Shown: positions 8,019 to 18,123, counted from the stretch's first letter. The stretch is 64,000 nt of DNA from Bradyrhizobium sp. LHD-71 (GCF_031157255.1 NZ_JAVIFX010000006.1:186001-250000); one strand, 5' to 3'. Numbers and translations are program-made. The notes: generated from the sequence alone by a model not told the origin.

Positions 8019-8789
8019 TTACGTGCGCGCGCCGTTTGCGCCGCGAGCCCTGAGCAGGTCGCGCAAAGTGGTGAGCGTCGAGGGATCGGCGATGCCGTCA
8101 ACCCGCGCGGGACGGAAATGCCGCTGGAACGCGGCGACCACGTCCCGTGTGGTGCTGTCGTACTGACCGCTGGCGGTCACGCTGTAGCCGTATCCGGCGA
8201 GCGCTTCCTGCAGTGCCAACACGTCCGCGCCCGTCTCGCCGATCTGCAATGTTGGCCCCGGAACGATCTTCGCCGGCAGCACGTACAGGCCGACACCGGA
8301 ATCGGCGAGCAGTTGCCATGGAAACTTCTCGCCCGGATCCTGCTTGCGGCCGGGGGCGACGTCGGAGTGGCCAAGGACACGCTCCCGCACGATGTTGCGG
8401 CGGATCATGATGCCCTTGCAGAGGGCGATCACGGCGGCGATCTGCCGGAGCGGGTAGGGAGGCAGGCCGTAATCGTGCCCGCCATTGACGATCTCGATGC
8501 CGATCGAGCAGGAATTGACGTCGGTGTCTGCGCCCCACGTCGCCGCGCCCGCGTGCCAGGCGCGCAGGCTTTCGGGGACGCACTGGATGATGCGGCCGTC
8601 TTCGCGCACGATATAATGTGCTGAGACCTCTGTTCCTGCGTTCGTCAGCCGGCGAATCGCGACTTCGGCATCCGACATCCCGGTGTAGTGCAGCACGATC
8701 ATATCCGGCGCACGCTCGCCGCGCCGGTCGCCGTAATTGGCCGAGGGGATGACGTCGGAAACGACGGACGAATCAGGGATGAACTTCAT
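8019..8789 (-). CDS. N-acetylmuramoyl-L-alanine amidase with peptidoglycan-binding domain
   Basis: Amidase_2 (AmpD/PGRP-like) enzyme that cuts the bond between muramic acid and L-alanine. With the ATG at 8789 it has 256 residues; the next upstream ATG (8870) has no better ribosome site and adds an unconserved-looking stretch. The amidase domain covers ~25-160, with zinc ligands His34 (IVLHYTG), His141 and Asp151 (GHSDVAPGRKQDPG) and the SAHYIV strand at ~57. A C-terminal PG_binding_1 domain (~180-245, ETGADVLALQEALAGYGY, VVAAFQRHFRP) follows. No signal peptide is evident, as in cytoplasmic recycling AmpD, although the wall-binding domain is more usual outside the cytoplasm. It is transcribed away from the dcw cluster. 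Confidence 0.9.
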   Translation of the reverse strand: MKFIPDSSVVSDVIPSANYGDRRGERAPDMIVLHYTGMSDAEVAIRRLTNAGTEVSAHYIVREDGRIIQCVPESLRAWHAGAATWGADTDVNSCSIGIEIVNGGHDYGLPPYPLRQIAAVIALCKGIMIRRNIVRERVLGHSDVAPGRKQDPGEKFPWQLLADSGVGLYVLPAKIVPGPTLQIGETGADVLALQEALAGYGYSVTASGQYDSTTRDVVAAFQRHFRPARVDGIADPSTLTTLRDLLRARGANGART

Positions 8790-9132
8790 TTCACTCGCAG
8801 CCCAGGGTGACGGCAACGCAATTCTGCGTTGAAACGTCGATGCAGCCTGCAAGAATTGGCCCTGGGACATGCACGTTCACAGCAGGATGATGTCGCCAGC
8901 AAGCTGTGCGCCGTGCGGCGACGGCCCACTAAAGCCCATCGAAGGTTGCCGTACAATCGCACGTCCGTGTGAATGGTGTGGATTGGTTAAGACCTGTGGC
9001 AGGGACGCCTATGCGCTATGCGCCTGAGGCGGACATGCAACGACTGGCACTACTGCGCCCTGTCAACGGTTCTTTAACGTTAACGGTTGTTACTGAGGAG
9101 TGAGCAAGCCGAACCGTGCAGGGGAGGCAGCA
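8790..9132. other. Intergenic region at the head of the dcw cluster
   Basis: This stretch separates the divergent amidase and dcw units and should hold both promoters. I see no complete mraZ and no clear TGGG-type MraZ boxes. Near 9066-9092 there is an AT-rich patch with TTTAACGTTAACGG. No confident -35/-10 pair can be assigned. Confidence 0.4.
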
Positions 9133-9336
9133 ATGTGTTTGACGCCCCGAAACGACCTATGGCTGCAGCGACACACTTGCGCGCACCGGTTTTCCGACAC
9201 CTCCCGCGCGGCGCGTTTTCCACAGCCGACGGCGTACGGAATCCCAAAAGTTTACGGGCGCTTAGGGACCGGCATGGCAGGTCCGGAGGTGGATGGGCGG
9301 CGCGCATCTCTGGCACGGAGTGGAGCAGGGGAATGA
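9133..9336 (+). CDS. Putative 67-residue ORF coupled to rsmH
   Basis: ATG at 9133 follows a strong ribosome site (GGGGAGG at 9121-9127) and opens a 67-codon frame ([12 protein letters not shown]...). Its TGA at 9334-9336 overlaps the rsmH ATG at 9333. This is the place where mraZ normally stands, but the protein shows none of the AbrB-like features of MraZ and no domain I recognise. It is rich in Arg, Ala and Gly, as chance frames in GC-rich DNA often are. It may be a leader whose translation drives rsmH, or chance. Low confidence. Confidence 0.25.
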   Translation: MCLTPRNDLWLQRHTCAHRFSDTSRAARFPQPTAYGIPKVYGRLGTGMAGPEVDGRRASLARSGAGE

Positions 9337-10355
9337 TCGCGGACGGCGAAACCTCCGCATCGGGCCAGACGGCGCGTCATGTGTCTGTATTGCTGACACA
9401 GGCGATACGCCTGCTCGCACCTGAAGGCGATGGCATCTATGTCGACGCCACGTTCGGTGCGGGCGGCTACAGTCGCGCGATTCTTGCAATTCCCGGCACA
9501 CAGGTGATCGGCATCGACCGTGATCGCACCGCGATCGCCGCCGGCTTCGATCTGGTCGATCGCTCGGACGGAAGGCTGGAGCTGGTCGAGGACCGGTTCT
9601 CCGAACTCGCCGAAGTCTGCCGCGCGCAGGGGCGCGATGCTGTCGACGGTGTCGTCATGGATATCGGCGTCTCGTCGATGCAGCTCGATTCTGCGGAGCG
9701 CGGCTTCTCGTTCCGTCTGGACGGACCGCTCGATATGCGGATGGGACACGATGGCCCCCGTGCGGCGGACGTGATAGCCGCGGCGCCCGCAAAAGATCTC
9801 GCGCGCATCATCACCGTTCTCGGCGAAGAGAAATTCGCCCGCCCTGTCGCCCGCGCGATCGTCGAAGCGCGGAAGGAGGCGCCGATTGCGACGACACGCG
9901 CTCTTGCCGACATCGTCTCGCGCGTCGTGCGGCAGCGTCCAGGCGAAATCCATCCCGCGACGCGAACGTTTCAGGCGCTGCGCATTTTCATCAACGAGGA
10001 GCTCGACGAGTTGCAGGCCGCGCTGCGCGGGGCGGAAGAAATTCTGAAACCTGGTGGGCGGCTGGTCGTCGTCTCGTTCCATTCGCTGGAGGATCGCATC
10101 GTCAAGACGTTCCTGGCCGAGCGCTCGCGCACCGGCGGTGGATCGCGGCATCAGCCGGAAGTCCATCACGCGCCGCCGAGCTTCAAGGTGCTGACGAAGC
10201 GGCCGCTGGTCGCCGATGACGAGGAGATCGCCGCCAATCCACGCGCGCGCTCCGCGAAGCTGCGCGCGGCCGAGCGCACCGACGCTCCGCCACAGCGAAG
10301 CGAAGGCGGAGAGCTTGGTCTGCCGTCGCTCGACGACGTGATGAGGGGAGCCTGA
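9333..10355 (+). CDS. rsmH: 16S rRNA (cytosine1402-N4)-methyltransferase
   Basis: Methylates N4 of C1402 in the ribosomal P site and is by tradition the first catalytic gene of the dcw cluster (old name mraW). The ATG at 9333 has GGAG 7 bp upstream and gives 340 residues; a longer in-frame start at 9087 adds 82 non-homologous-looking residues. After HVSVLL the SAM-binding motif is [15 protein letters not shown]. Later family blocks are [47 protein letters not shown] and [14 protein letters not shown]. It ends 4 bp before ftsL, so it lies at the head of a tightly packed operon. Confidence 0.95.
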   Translation: MIADGETSASGQTARHVSVLLTQAIRLLAPEGDGIYVDATFGAGGYSRAILAIPGTQVIGIDRDRTAIAAGFDLVDRSDGRLELVEDRFSELAEVCRAQGRDAVDGVVMDIGVSSMQLDSAERGFSFRLDGPLDMRMGHDGPRAADVIAAAPAKDLARIITVLGEEKFARPVARAIVEARKEAPIATTRALADIVSRVVRQRPGEIHPATRTFQALRIFINEELDELQAALRGAEEILKPGGRLVVVSFHSLEDRIVKTFLAERSRTGGGSRHQPEVHHAPPSFKVLTKRPLVADDEEIAANPRARSAKLRAAERTDAPPQRSEGGELGLPSLDDVMRGA

Positions 10356-10359
10356 CCTC

Positions 10360-10737
10360 ATGCGCATCATCCACCTCTTCGTGATTTGCGCGCTGGTGTT
10401 CGCCGCCGCTTACGTCTACCGCATCAAGATGGAATCGACCGTGCGCACCGAGCGTGTGATCAAGCTGCGCGCCGATATCCGCACCGAGCGCGACGTGATC
10501 GCCCGCCTGCATGCAGACTGGGCGAAGCTCGAATCGCCGGGACGGCTGCAAGGTCTTGCCGAACGTCACACCAAGCTGCGCTTCATCGAGGCGACCCAGT
10601 ACGACAACCTGAAGAATCTGCCGGAGCGTCCGCCGAGCTTCATCAAGCCGAACGATCCCGATCCGATCGGCACGATGATCGAGGCCGCTGATCCTGATCT
10701 CACGAGTTCGATAACGCAATCGGAGGCGCCGCGATGA
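10360..10737 (+). CDS. ftsL: Cell division protein FtsL
   Basis: Small bitopic divisome protein that joins FtsB and FtsQ and helps activate FtsW-FtsI. The 125 residues comprise one N-terminal membrane helix (~3-20, IHLFVICALVFAAAYVYRI), then a heptad-like coiled-coil stretch (~25-60) in the periplasm, and a proline-rich tail. Sequence conservation in this family is weak; the call rests on topology, size and position between rsmH and ftsI, with which it overlaps by 4 bp (ATGA). Confidence 0.85.
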   Translation: MRIIHLFVICALVFAAAYVYRIKMESTVRTERVIKLRADIRTERDVIARLHADWAKLESPGRLQGLAERHTKLRFIEATQYDNLKNLPERPPSFIKPNDPDPIGTMIEAADPDLTSSITQSEAPR

Positions 10738-12476
10738 GCCCCGAGACGCCCGCAGCGCAGCCTGCACGCGCCGAACACTGGCGGCAGCGGCTGATCCGCA
10801 CGCTGCTGTACGGCAAGAACGTCGATCGTAACGTGAAGGCGCGGGCGCGTGTCGGCCTGGCGATCATCGCCTTCGTCTCGATCTATGCCATCATCGCCGG
10901 CAAGCTCATGTTGTTTGGTATCAGCGCCGAAAGTAACGAGGCCAGCAGGCGGGCCGCGCAGGATGCCACCGCGACGGCGCGCCCCGACATCCTCGACCGC
11001 AACGGACTGATCCTTGCAACCGACGTGAAGACCTCATCGCTGTTCGGCGAACCGCGGCGTCTGGTCGATCGCGACGAGGCCGTCGAGCTGCTGACCGGCA
11101 CGCTGCCTGATCTGGAAGTCGCCGAGGTGCGGCAGCGCCTCGGCACTCGCAAAGGCTTCGTCTGGCTGAAGCGCGAGATCACGCCCGAGCAGGAGCGGCA
11201 GATTCATCGGTTGGGCATTCCAGGCATCGGCTTCCTGCGCGAGAACAAGCGCGTCTATCCATCCGGGCCCGTGGTCTCGCATCTCATCGGTCATGTGAAC
11301 ATCGACAACCAGGGCATCGCCGGCATCGAGAAATGGCTCGACAGCAACGGTCTTGCCGACCTGCACATGGCAGGCTTCGCCAACGACCGGCAGCAGGAGC
11401 CGGTGCAACTGGCGGTCGATCTGCGCGTCGAGCACGCGCTGCGCGATGAGCTCTTGAAGGCGAAGGAGAAATACAAGGCCAAGGCTGCGGCCGGGCTCGT
11501 CTCCAACGTGAAGACCGGCGAGATCGTCGCCATGGTCTCGGTGCCTGACTATGACCCGAACAATCCACGTGAAGCGAACGATCCGACCCGCATCAACCGC
11601 CTCACCACCGGCGTGTTCGAAATGGGTTCAACCTTCAAGGCTCTGACGCTGGCGATGGCGCTGGATTCCGGCAAGGCGACGCTCAACACCATGTACGATG
11701 CGCGCGGCTCGCTGCGCTATGGCCGCTTCAACATCCGCGATACTCATCCAATGGGCCGCGCGATCTCGCTTTCGGAAGTGTTCACCTACTCGTCGAACAT
11801 CGGGGCTGCGCGCGTCGCGTTGTCGCAAGGCGTCGAGGCGCACAAGGCCTTCCTGAAGAAACTCGGGCAGCTCGACCGGTTGCGCACCGAGCTTCCCGAA
11901 AGCGCCGAACCGATCGTGCCGAAGCGCTGGGGTGAATTGAACACGGTGACGATCGCCTTCGGACACGGTCTGTCAGTGGCGCCGCTGCAGGCGGTGATGG
12001 GAATAAACGCGCTGGTCAATGGCGGTTACCTCATTCCGCCGACGTTGCTCAAGCGTAGCGAAACCGAGGCAATGAAGTTCGCCAAACAGGTGATCAAGCC
12101 GGAGACGAGCCAGAAGATGCGCCACCTGATGCGGCTGAATGCCGAGATCGGCACAGCAAAGAAGGCGGACGTCGCCGGCTATTATGTCGGCGGCAAGACC
12201 GGCACGTCGGAAAAGGTCGTCAACGGAAGGTATTCCCGCAAGCAGGTGCTCAATTCGTTCACGGCCATTATGCCGTCGGACAACCCGAAGTATCAGATCC
12301 TGATCATGCTCGACGAACCGCAGCCGCTTGCCGAGACGTATGGTTTCATCACCTCGGGCTGGAACACGGTACCGACCGGTGGCAAAGTCATCGCGCGCAT
12401 CGCGCCGCTGCTCGGCCTGGAGCCGCGCTTCGACTTGCCGCCGTCCGAGCGCCTTATTCTTGCGGCAACAAGATAA
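10734..12476 (+). CDS. ftsI: Peptidoglycan D,D-transpeptidase FtsI (PBP3)
   Basis: Septum-specific class B penicillin-binding protein that crosslinks new peptidoglycan together with FtsW. The 580 residues show a cytoplasmic start, one membrane helix (~44-64), a PBP dimerisation domain (~85-235) and the transpeptidase domain (~265-560). The active-site triad is intact: SxxK at Ser299-Lys302 (GSTFKAL), SSN at 353-355 and KTGT at Lys488 (GGKTGTSEK). It overlaps ftsL at its start; murE follows 40 bp downstream with its own ribosome site. Confidence 0.97.
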   Translation: MSPETPAAQPARAEHWRQRLIRTLLYGKNVDRNVKARARVGLAIIAFVSIYAIIAGKLMLFGISAESNEASRRAAQDATATARPDILDRNGLILATDVKTSSLFGEPRRLVDRDEAVELLTGTLPDLEVAEVRQRLGTRKGFVWLKREITPEQERQIHRLGIPGIGFLRENKRVYPSGPVVSHLIGHVNIDNQGIAGIEKWLDSNGLADLHMAGFANDRQQEPVQLAVDLRVEHALRDELLKAKEKYKAKAAAGLVSNVKTGEIVAMVSVPDYDPNNPREANDPTRINRLTTGVFEMGSTFKALTLAMALDSGKATLNTMYDARGSLRYGRFNIRDTHPMGRAISLSEVFTYSSNIGAARVALSQGVEAHKAFLKKLGQLDRLRTELPESAEPIVPKRWGELNTVTIAFGHGLSVAPLQAVMGINALVNGGYLIPPTLLKRSETEAMKFAKQVIKPETSQKMRHLMRLNAEIGTAKKADVAGYYVGGKTGTSEKVVNGRYSRKQVLNSFTAIMPSDNPKYQILIMLDEPQPLAETYGFITSGWNTVPTGGKVIARIAPLLGLEPRFDLPPSERLILAATR

Positions 12477-12516
12477 CCCGGTCGGCGCGAAAGGCACCTG
12501 ACCTCTGGAAGGAAGA

Positions 12517-13965
12517 ATGAAGCTTCACGATCTCCTGAACGACGATGCGGCGCCGGCCGCGGGCGCCAGCGAGATCGCTGTGTCGGGACTGGCTGTCGAC
12601 AGCCGCTATGTGAAACGGGGCGACGTATTCTTTGCGCTCGCAGGAGCAAAGACTGACGGCGCAAAATTCATCGATTCCGCAATAGCGAACGGCGCGATAG
12701 CCATCGTGGGTGAGCACGCGCCGACCACCGTGCTGAGTGTGCCGTTCATCAAGGCTGCAAACGCGCGGCGCGCGCTCGCGCTTGCGTCCGCGCGCTTCTA
12801 TCCGCGACAGCCGCAAACCACTGCGGCTGTCACGGGGACCAGCGGCAAGACCTCGGTCGCAGCTTTCACCCGGCAGATCTGGATGCAGAACGGATTCGAC
12901 GCTGCGAGCATCGGCACGATCGGTCTGGTCTCGCCGAAGCGCACCGTTTACGGCTCGCTGACGACGCCTGATCCGATCTCGTTGCACAAGATGCTCGATG
13001 AGATCGCAGGCGAAGGCGTCTCGCATCTCGCGTTCGAGGCGTCATCGCATGGGCTCGACCAGCACCGGCTCGACGGTGTGCGCGTCGATGCCGGTGCGTT
13101 CACGAATCTGTCGCGCGATCACATGGACTATCATTCGACCGTCGAACATTATCTCGGCGCAAAACTGCGGCTGTTCACTGACCTCGTGCAACCCGGGGGG
13201 GCGGCGGTGATCGTTGCCGATCACGAGCATTCCGATGCGGTTGTCACCGCGGCGCGCAAACGGAGTCTGCGGGTGATGACGGTCGGCCGCAAGGGCGAGC
13301 ACATTCGTCTGGTGAATGCTGCGATTGACGGCTTCGGCCAGATCATGACCGTCGAACACGAGGGCAAGACGACCCGGCTGCGACTACCTCTGGTGGGTGA
13401 ATTCCAGATCGAGAATGCGCTGGTATCCGCAGGCCTTGCCATCGGCACCGGCACCGACGCTGCAAAGGCGTTTGCAGCGCTCGAGCGGCTGGAGGGCGCC
13501 AAGGGCCGGCTCGAGCTGATCGGCGAGAAAAATGGCGCGGCAGTGTTTGTCGATTACGCGCACAAGCCGGACGCGCTTGAGAAAGTACTGATTGCGCTGC
13601 GACCCTATGCCAAGCGCAAGCTTGTCGTCGTGTTCGGTGCGGGCGGCGACCGCGACGCCGGCAAGCGGCCGGTAATGGGCGAAATTGCCGCCAAAGGTGC
13701 CGACAGCGTTATCGTCACCGACGACAATCCGCGCAGCGAGGATCCTGCGGCCATTCGCGCGGCAATCCTTCGCGCTGCGCCGGGTGCGCGGGAAATCGGC
13801 GATCGCGCCGAGGCCATTCGCGTCACGGTCGCCGAGTTGCAGCCGGGCGACGCGTTGGTGATCGCGGGCAAGGGCCATGAGACAGGTCAGATCGTCGGCG
13901 ACAAGACACTTCCTTTCAGCGATCACGATGCCGCGGCGGCGGCCCTTGCGGAGCAGGCGACATGA
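12517..13965 (+). CDS. murE: UDP-MurNAc-L-Ala-D-Glu:meso-diaminopimelate ligase
   Basis: Cytoplasmic Mur ligase adding the third stem-peptide residue. In the 482-residue product the ATP loop is TGTSGKTSV (~residues 109-117). The motif DDNPRSEDP near residue 406 is the DNPR signature of enzymes that use meso-diaminopimelate instead of lysine, as expected for a Gram-negative. A good ribosome site (GGAAGGAAG) precedes the ATG. The stop overlaps the murF start by 4 bp. Confidence 0.97.
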   Translation: MKLHDLLNDDAAPAAGASEIAVSGLAVDSRYVKRGDVFFALAGAKTDGAKFIDSAIANGAIAIVGEHAPTTVLSVPFIKAANARRALALASARFYPRQPQTTAAVTGTSGKTSVAAFTRQIWMQNGFDAASIGTIGLVSPKRTVYGSLTTPDPISLHKMLDEIAGEGVSHLAFEASSHGLDQHRLDGVRVDAGAFTNLSRDHMDYHSTVEHYLGAKLRLFTDLVQPGGAAVIVADHEHSDAVVTAARKRSLRVMTVGRKGEHIRLVNAAIDGFGQIMTVEHEGKTTRLRLPLVGEFQIENALVSAGLAIGTGTDAAKAFAALERLEGAKGRLELIGEKNGAAVFVDYAHKPDALEKVLIALRPYAKRKLVVVFGAGGDRDAGKRPVMGEIAAKGADSVIVTDDNPRSEDPAAIRAAILRAAPGAREIGDRAEAIRVTVAELQPGDALVIAGKGHETGQIVGDKTLPFSDHDAAAAALAEQAT

Positions 13966-15401
13966 GCACAGCGCCGCTGTGGACCCTTTCTGCGATCGTC
14001 GAGGCGATGCGCGCCGGGCCGCGCGGGCCGGTGCCGGCCACAATCCCCGGTCTTTCCATCGATAGCCGGACGATCACCGCAGGCGAGGCCTACTTCGCCA
14101 TCAAGGGCGACGTGCACGATGGCCATGCCTTCGTCGAGGCGGCGGTCAAGAACGGCGCGGGTGTCGCGGTCGTCGAACGCGCACAGGCGGACAAGTTCGC
14201 GGGCGATCTTCCGCTCCTCATTGTTCCTGATGTTCTCGACGGTCTTCGCGAGCTCGCGCGCGCATCGCGAGCAAGATTGAAGGGTCGGGTCATTGCCGTC
14301 ACCGGTTCGGTCGGCAAGACGTCTACCAAGGAGGGCTTGCGCCGCGTGCTCGCAGCGCAAGGCGCGACGCATGCGTCGGTAGCCTCCTTCAACAATCACT
14401 GGGGCGTGCCGCTATCACTCGCCCGCTGCCCCGCTGAGGTGCGTTACGCCATCTTCGAGATCGGCATGAACCACGCGGGCGAGATCGAGCCGCTGGTGAA
14501 GATGGTGCGGCCGCATGTGGCTGTCATCACCACAATCGAACCGGTCCACCTCGAATTCTTCGGCTCGCTCGAAGCCATTGCCGACGCCAAGGCGGAAATC
14601 TTCTCCGGCGTCGAGCGGGGCGGCGCAGCGGTGCTCAACCTCGACAGCTCGCAGTTCGCACGGCTGCGCGATGCTGCACGGAAGGCCGGCATCAATCGCA
14701 TCGTGACGTTTGGCGAGGATGCGGCGGCAGACGCGCGGCTGATCGACGTGTCGCTGCATGCAGATTGCTCGGCTGTGCATGCCAGCGTTCTCGGTCACGA
14801 CATCACATACAAGGTTGGCGTGCCGGGCCGGCACATGGCAATCAACTCGCTGCCGGTGCTGGCCGCAGCATCGCTTGCAGGTGCCGACCTCGCGCAGAGT
14901 GCACTGGCGCTGTCGCAGATGCAGGCGCCGGCCGGTCGCGGCGTCCGGATCCGCCTCGGCGTGTCCGGCGGCGAGGCACTGTTGATCGATGAGAGCTATA
15001 ACGCCAATCCGGCTTCGATGCGCGCGGCGATCAGCGTGCTGGGCAGCGCGCCCGTCGGTGCGCGCGGCCGGCGCATCGTCGTTCTCGGCGACATGCTGGA
15101 ACTGGGGCCAACCGGGCCGGAACTTCATGCCGCGCTTGCAGAATCGCTGAAGGCGAACGCCATCGATCGGGTGTTTTGCTGCGGCCCACTGATGCGATCC
15201 TTGTGGGAGGCCCTTCCGTCGAACCTCCGGGGCGGCTATGCGGATAGCTCGGCGGCACTTGAACAGGATGTCGTCAGCGCGATACGCGCCGGCGACGCTT
15301 TGATGGTCAAAGGCTCGCTCGGCATGAAAATGAAACCGATCGTCGAAGCGCTGCGGCGCCGCTTTCCCGCACCGGGCGCAATCGACGACGTGGCCGTCTG
15401 A
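13962..15401 (+). CDS. murF: UDP-MurNAc-tripeptide:D-alanyl-D-alanine ligase
   Basis: Adds the D-Ala-D-Ala dipeptide made by Ddl, completing the cytoplasmic precursor. The 479 residues begin with the MurF substrate domain (SIDSRTITAGEAYFAIKGDVHDGH). The ATP loop is VTGSVGKTSTKEG, and the family blocks SFNNHWGVPLSLA, EIGMNHAGEI, DESYNANPASM and GDMLELG follow in order. It overlaps murE by 4 bp and is followed by mraY after 9 bp, so translation is probably coupled along this stretch. Confidence 0.97.
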   Translation: MSTAPLWTLSAIVEAMRAGPRGPVPATIPGLSIDSRTITAGEAYFAIKGDVHDGHAFVEAAVKNGAGVAVVERAQADKFAGDLPLLIVPDVLDGLRELARASRARLKGRVIAVTGSVGKTSTKEGLRRVLAAQGATHASVASFNNHWGVPLSLARCPAEVRYAIFEIGMNHAGEIEPLVKMVRPHVAVITTIEPVHLEFFGSLEAIADAKAEIFSGVERGGAAVLNLDSSQFARLRDAARKAGINRIVTFGEDAAADARLIDVSLHADCSAVHASVLGHDITYKVGVPGRHMAINSLPVLAAASLAGADLAQSALALSQMQAPAGRGVRIRLGVSGGEALLIDESYNANPASMRAAISVLGSAPVGARGRRIVVLGDMLELGPTGPELHAALAESLKANAIDRVFCCGPLMRSLWEALPSNLRGGYADSSAALEQDVVSAIRAGDALMVKGSLGMKMKPIVEALRRRFPAPGAIDDVAV

Positions 15402-15410
15402 GGCGATACG

Positions 15411-16496
15411 ATGTTTTACTGGTTGGTGGACCTTTCCGGTTCGGTGCCGATCTTCAATGTGTTTCGTTACATCACCTTCCGCACCGGCGGCGCGATGGCG
15501 ACTGCCGCGCTGTTCGTCTTCATGTTCGGCCCGTGGATCATCGATCACCTGCGCCTGCGGCAGGGCAAGGGCCAGCCGATCCGCGAGGACGGCCCGCAAT
15601 CGCATCTGATCGCGAAGAAGGGCACGCCGACGATGGGTGGGTTGATGATTCTGTCGGGGATCGTCGTCTCGACGCTGCTGTGGGGCAACCTGCGCAATCC
15701 TTACGTCTGGATCGTGCTCGCGGTCACCCTCGGCTTTGGTTTCGTCGGCTTCTACGACGATTATCTGAAAGTCACCAAACAGTCGCACGCCGGCTTTTCG
15801 GGACGGACGCGGCTCGCAATCGAGGCGATCATCGCCGGCGCGGCGTGCTTTGCCATCATCTGGATCGGACGCCCGACTTTGTCGACGGCGCTCGCGGTGC
15901 CGTTCTTCAAGGATTTCATCATCGACTTCGGCTGGTTCTTCATCATCTTCTCCACCTTCATCGTCGTCGGCGCAGGCAATGCGGTGAACCTGACAGACGG
16001 TCTCGACGGGCTCGCCATCGTGCCGGTGATGATCGCGGCGGCGAGCTTCGGCATGATCTCTTACCTCGCAGGTAACGTTGTGTTCTCCGACTATCTGCAG
16101 ATCCGCTACGTGCCCGGCACTGGCGAGCTTGCGGTGCTGTGTGGCGCTGTACTCGGCGCCGGCCTGGGCTTCCTGTGGTTCAACGCGCCGCCGGCTTCGA
16201 TCTTCATGGGCGATACGGGCTCGCTCGCGCTGGGCGGCATGCTCGGCACGATCGCGGTCGCGACCAAGCACGAGATCGTGCTGGCGGTGATCGGCGGGCT
16301 GTTCGTGCTGGAGGCAATCTCGGTGATCGTGCAGGTCACCTCGTTCAAGCTCACCGGCAAGCGCGTATTCCGGATGGCGCCGATTCATCACCACTTCGAG
16401 CAGAAGGGCTGGACCGAGCCGCAGGTTGTCATCCGCTTCTGGATCATTTCCGTCGTGCTGGCGCTTGCCGGCTTGTCGACGCTGAAGTTGCGGTGA
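15411..16496 (+). CDS. mraY: Phospho-N-acetylmuramoyl-pentapeptide transferase
   Basis: Integral membrane enzyme that moves phospho-MurNAc-pentapeptide to undecaprenyl phosphate, making lipid I. The 361 residues are almost all hydrophobic, consistent with ten membrane helices. Conserved cytoplasmic motifs are seen: GTPTMGG (~70), the DDYLK aspartates (~118), [10 protein letters not shown] (~193), [11 protein letters not shown] (~264) and the HHHFE triple histidine (~327). MurD starts 4 bp downstream. Confidence 0.97.
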   Translation: MFYWLVDLSGSVPIFNVFRYITFRTGGAMATAALFVFMFGPWIIDHLRLRQGKGQPIREDGPQSHLIAKKGTPTMGGLMILSGIVVSTLLWGNLRNPYVWIVLAVTLGFGFVGFYDDYLKVTKQSHAGFSGRTRLAIEAIIAGAACFAIIWIGRPTLSTALAVPFFKDFIIDFGWFFIIFSTFIVVGAGNAVNLTDGLDGLAIVPVMIAAASFGMISYLAGNVVFSDYLQIRYVPGTGELAVLCGAVLGAGLGFLWFNAPPASIFMGDTGSLALGGMLGTIAVATKHEIVLAVIGGLFVLEAISVIVQVTSFKLTGKRVFRMAPIHHHFEQKGWTEPQVVIRFWIISVVLALAGLSTLKLR

Positions 16497-16500
16497 CGTT

Positions 16501-17895
16501 GTGATCCCCGTCACGAGCTTCAAAGGCAAGATGGTCGCCGTGTTCGGACTCGGCGGTTCCGGACTTGCGAGCTGTCACGCGCTGAAGGCGGGCGGTGCCA
16601 ACGTCGTCGCGAGCGACGACAACTTAGAAAGCCTCGCACAAGCGGCGAAGGCGGGGTTCACCACCGCGAACCTGCGCGAGATTTCGTGGGACGGTTTCGC
16701 CGCGCTGGTACTCGCGCCGGGCGTGCCGCTGACCCATCCGACACCGCATTGGACCGTGCTCGCCGCGCAACGCGCTGGCGTTCCGGTGATTGGCGATATC
16801 GAGCTGTTCTGTCTGGAGCGCAAACGTCATGCGCCGAACGCGCCGTTCATTGCGATCACCGGCACCAACGGCAAGTCGACGACCACCGCGCTGGTCGCGC
16901 ATCTGATGCGAGAAGCCGGGCACGATGCGCAGATGGGCGGCAATATCGGCACGGCGATCCTGTCGCTTGAGCCGCCGCGGATGGGGCGCGTGCACGTGAT
17001 CGAAATGTCGTCGTATCAGATCGATCTCACGCCGTCGCTCGATCCTTCTGTCGGCATTCTACTTAACGTCACCGAGGACCATCTCGACCGGCACGGTACG
17101 CTTGCACATTACGCAGCCGTGAAGGAGCGGCTGGTGGCCAGCGTCCAGAAGGCCGCCGTTATCGGCGTTGATGACAACTGGTGCCGCGCTGCAGCTGACC
17201 GGATCGAGCAGGCCGGGACGAATGTCGTCCGCGTCTCCGTCCGCCAGCCGCTCGCGGACGGCATCTATGTCGAACGTGACCTGATCGTGCGCGCCGCCGG
17301 CGGCGCAAGGAGCGAAATTGCGCGTCTCGGTGGCATCGGTTCGTTGCGCGGTCAGCATAACGCGCAGAATGCCGCATGTGCCGCTGCGGCAGCGCTGGCG
17401 CTTGATGTGAAGGAAGAGGCCATCCAGATGGCCTTGCGCAGTTTTCCGGGGCTCGCGCACCGCATGGAGCAGGTGGGCAGGCGCGGCGGCGTGCTGTTTG
17501 TCAACGACTCCAAGGGCACCAATGCAGATGCGGCCGCGCGCGCATTGTCGTCGTTCGATGACATCTTCTGGATCGCAGGTGGCAAGCCGAAAACGGGCGG
17601 CATCACCAGTCTCGCCGAATACTTCCCGCGCATCCGCAAAGCCTATCTGATCGGCGAGGCGGCGCAGGAGTTTGCCGCGACGCTCGGCGCCGCTGTGCCG
17701 CATGAGATTTCGCAGACGCTCGACAACGCCGTTGCCGCCGCCGCACGCGATGCGGAAGCCTCAGGCCTCGCCGAGCCGGTGGTACTCCTGTCGCCGGCCT
17801 GCGCTTCGTTCGACCAGTACCGGAACTTCGAAATCCGTGGCGACTGTTTCCGCGACCTCGTCAACGCGCTGCCTGGCGTCGTCGCAGCGTTTTGA
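16501..17895 (+). CDS. murD: UDP-MurNAc-L-Ala:D-Glu ligase
   Basis: Adds D-glutamate to UDP-MurNAc-L-Ala in the cytoplasm. The start is GTG at 16501 ([10 protein letters not shown]); an in-frame ATG ten codons later would cut into the N-terminal nucleotide-binding strand. The 464 residues show [16 protein letters not shown] loop [25 protein letters not shown]-type block ([11 protein letters not shown]), AHRMEQV and [10 protein letters not shown], all in the MurD order. It is the last gene before a repeat element that separates it from ftsW. Confidence 0.96.
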   Translation: MIPVTSFKGKMVAVFGLGGSGLASCHALKAGGANVVASDDNLESLAQAAKAGFTTANLREISWDGFAALVLAPGVPLTHPTPHWTVLAAQRAGVPVIGDIELFCLERKRHAPNAPFIAITGTNGKSTTTALVAHLMREAGHDAQMGGNIGTAILSLEPPRMGRVHVIEMSSYQIDLTPSLDPSVGILLNVTEDHLDRHGTLAHYAAVKERLVASVQKAAVIGVDDNWCRAAADRIEQAGTNVVRVSVRQPLADGIYVERDLIVRAAGGARSEIARLGGIGSLRGQHNAQNAACAAAAALALDVKEEAIQMALRSFPGLAHRMEQVGRRGGVLFVNDSKGTNADAAARALSSFDDIFWIAGGKPKTGGITSLAEYFPRIRKAYLIGEAAQEFAATLGAAVPHEISQTLDNAVAAAARDAEASGLAEPVVLLSPACASFDQYRNFEIRGDCFRDLVNALPGVVAAF

Positions 17896-17935
17896 TCGAT
17901 TCTCTTAACCCTTCGTAAACCACGATGGTGGACCA

Positions 17936-18099
17936 CTAGTGTCGTGGTTCAGAAATTCGCTCCGTCGCCTGCCGCAACTCTGAGGAGCGAATTTCTGAAC
18001 CACGACACTAGAATTATGATTTTGCTAGTGTCCTTATCGAATCCGAAGTTCGATCTGAGCGGCCGCGAAGTATTGCGAACTTCGGATTCGGGACACTAG
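17936..18099. repeat. CTAG double-hairpin repeat, copy R1 (inside dcw cluster)
   Basis: Two hairpins bounded by CTAG. Unit A (17936-18011) pairs TGTCGTGGTTCAGAAATTCGC with GCGAATTTCTGAACCACGACA. A 13-bp AT-rich linker follows. Unit B (18025-18099) pairs AATCCGAAGTTCG with CGAACTTCGGATT. It fills most of the 228-bp gap between murD and ftsW and ends 24 bp before the ftsW start. It is the most divergent of the A/B copies in the window. Both hairpins would be present in any murD-ftsW read-through transcript. Confidence 0.85.
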
Positions 18100-18123
18100 A
18101 GCGGTATCTTCCAGGAAAGCCCC

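Noticed and set aside
14415-16529. 704-codon open frame on the minus strand
   Set aside because: Antisense to murF and mraY; a shadow of codon bias.
17936-18099. Possible CRISPR-like array from repeated hairpins
   Set aside because: There are two different hairpins per copy, no regular spacers and no cas genes; it is a palindromic repeat element.
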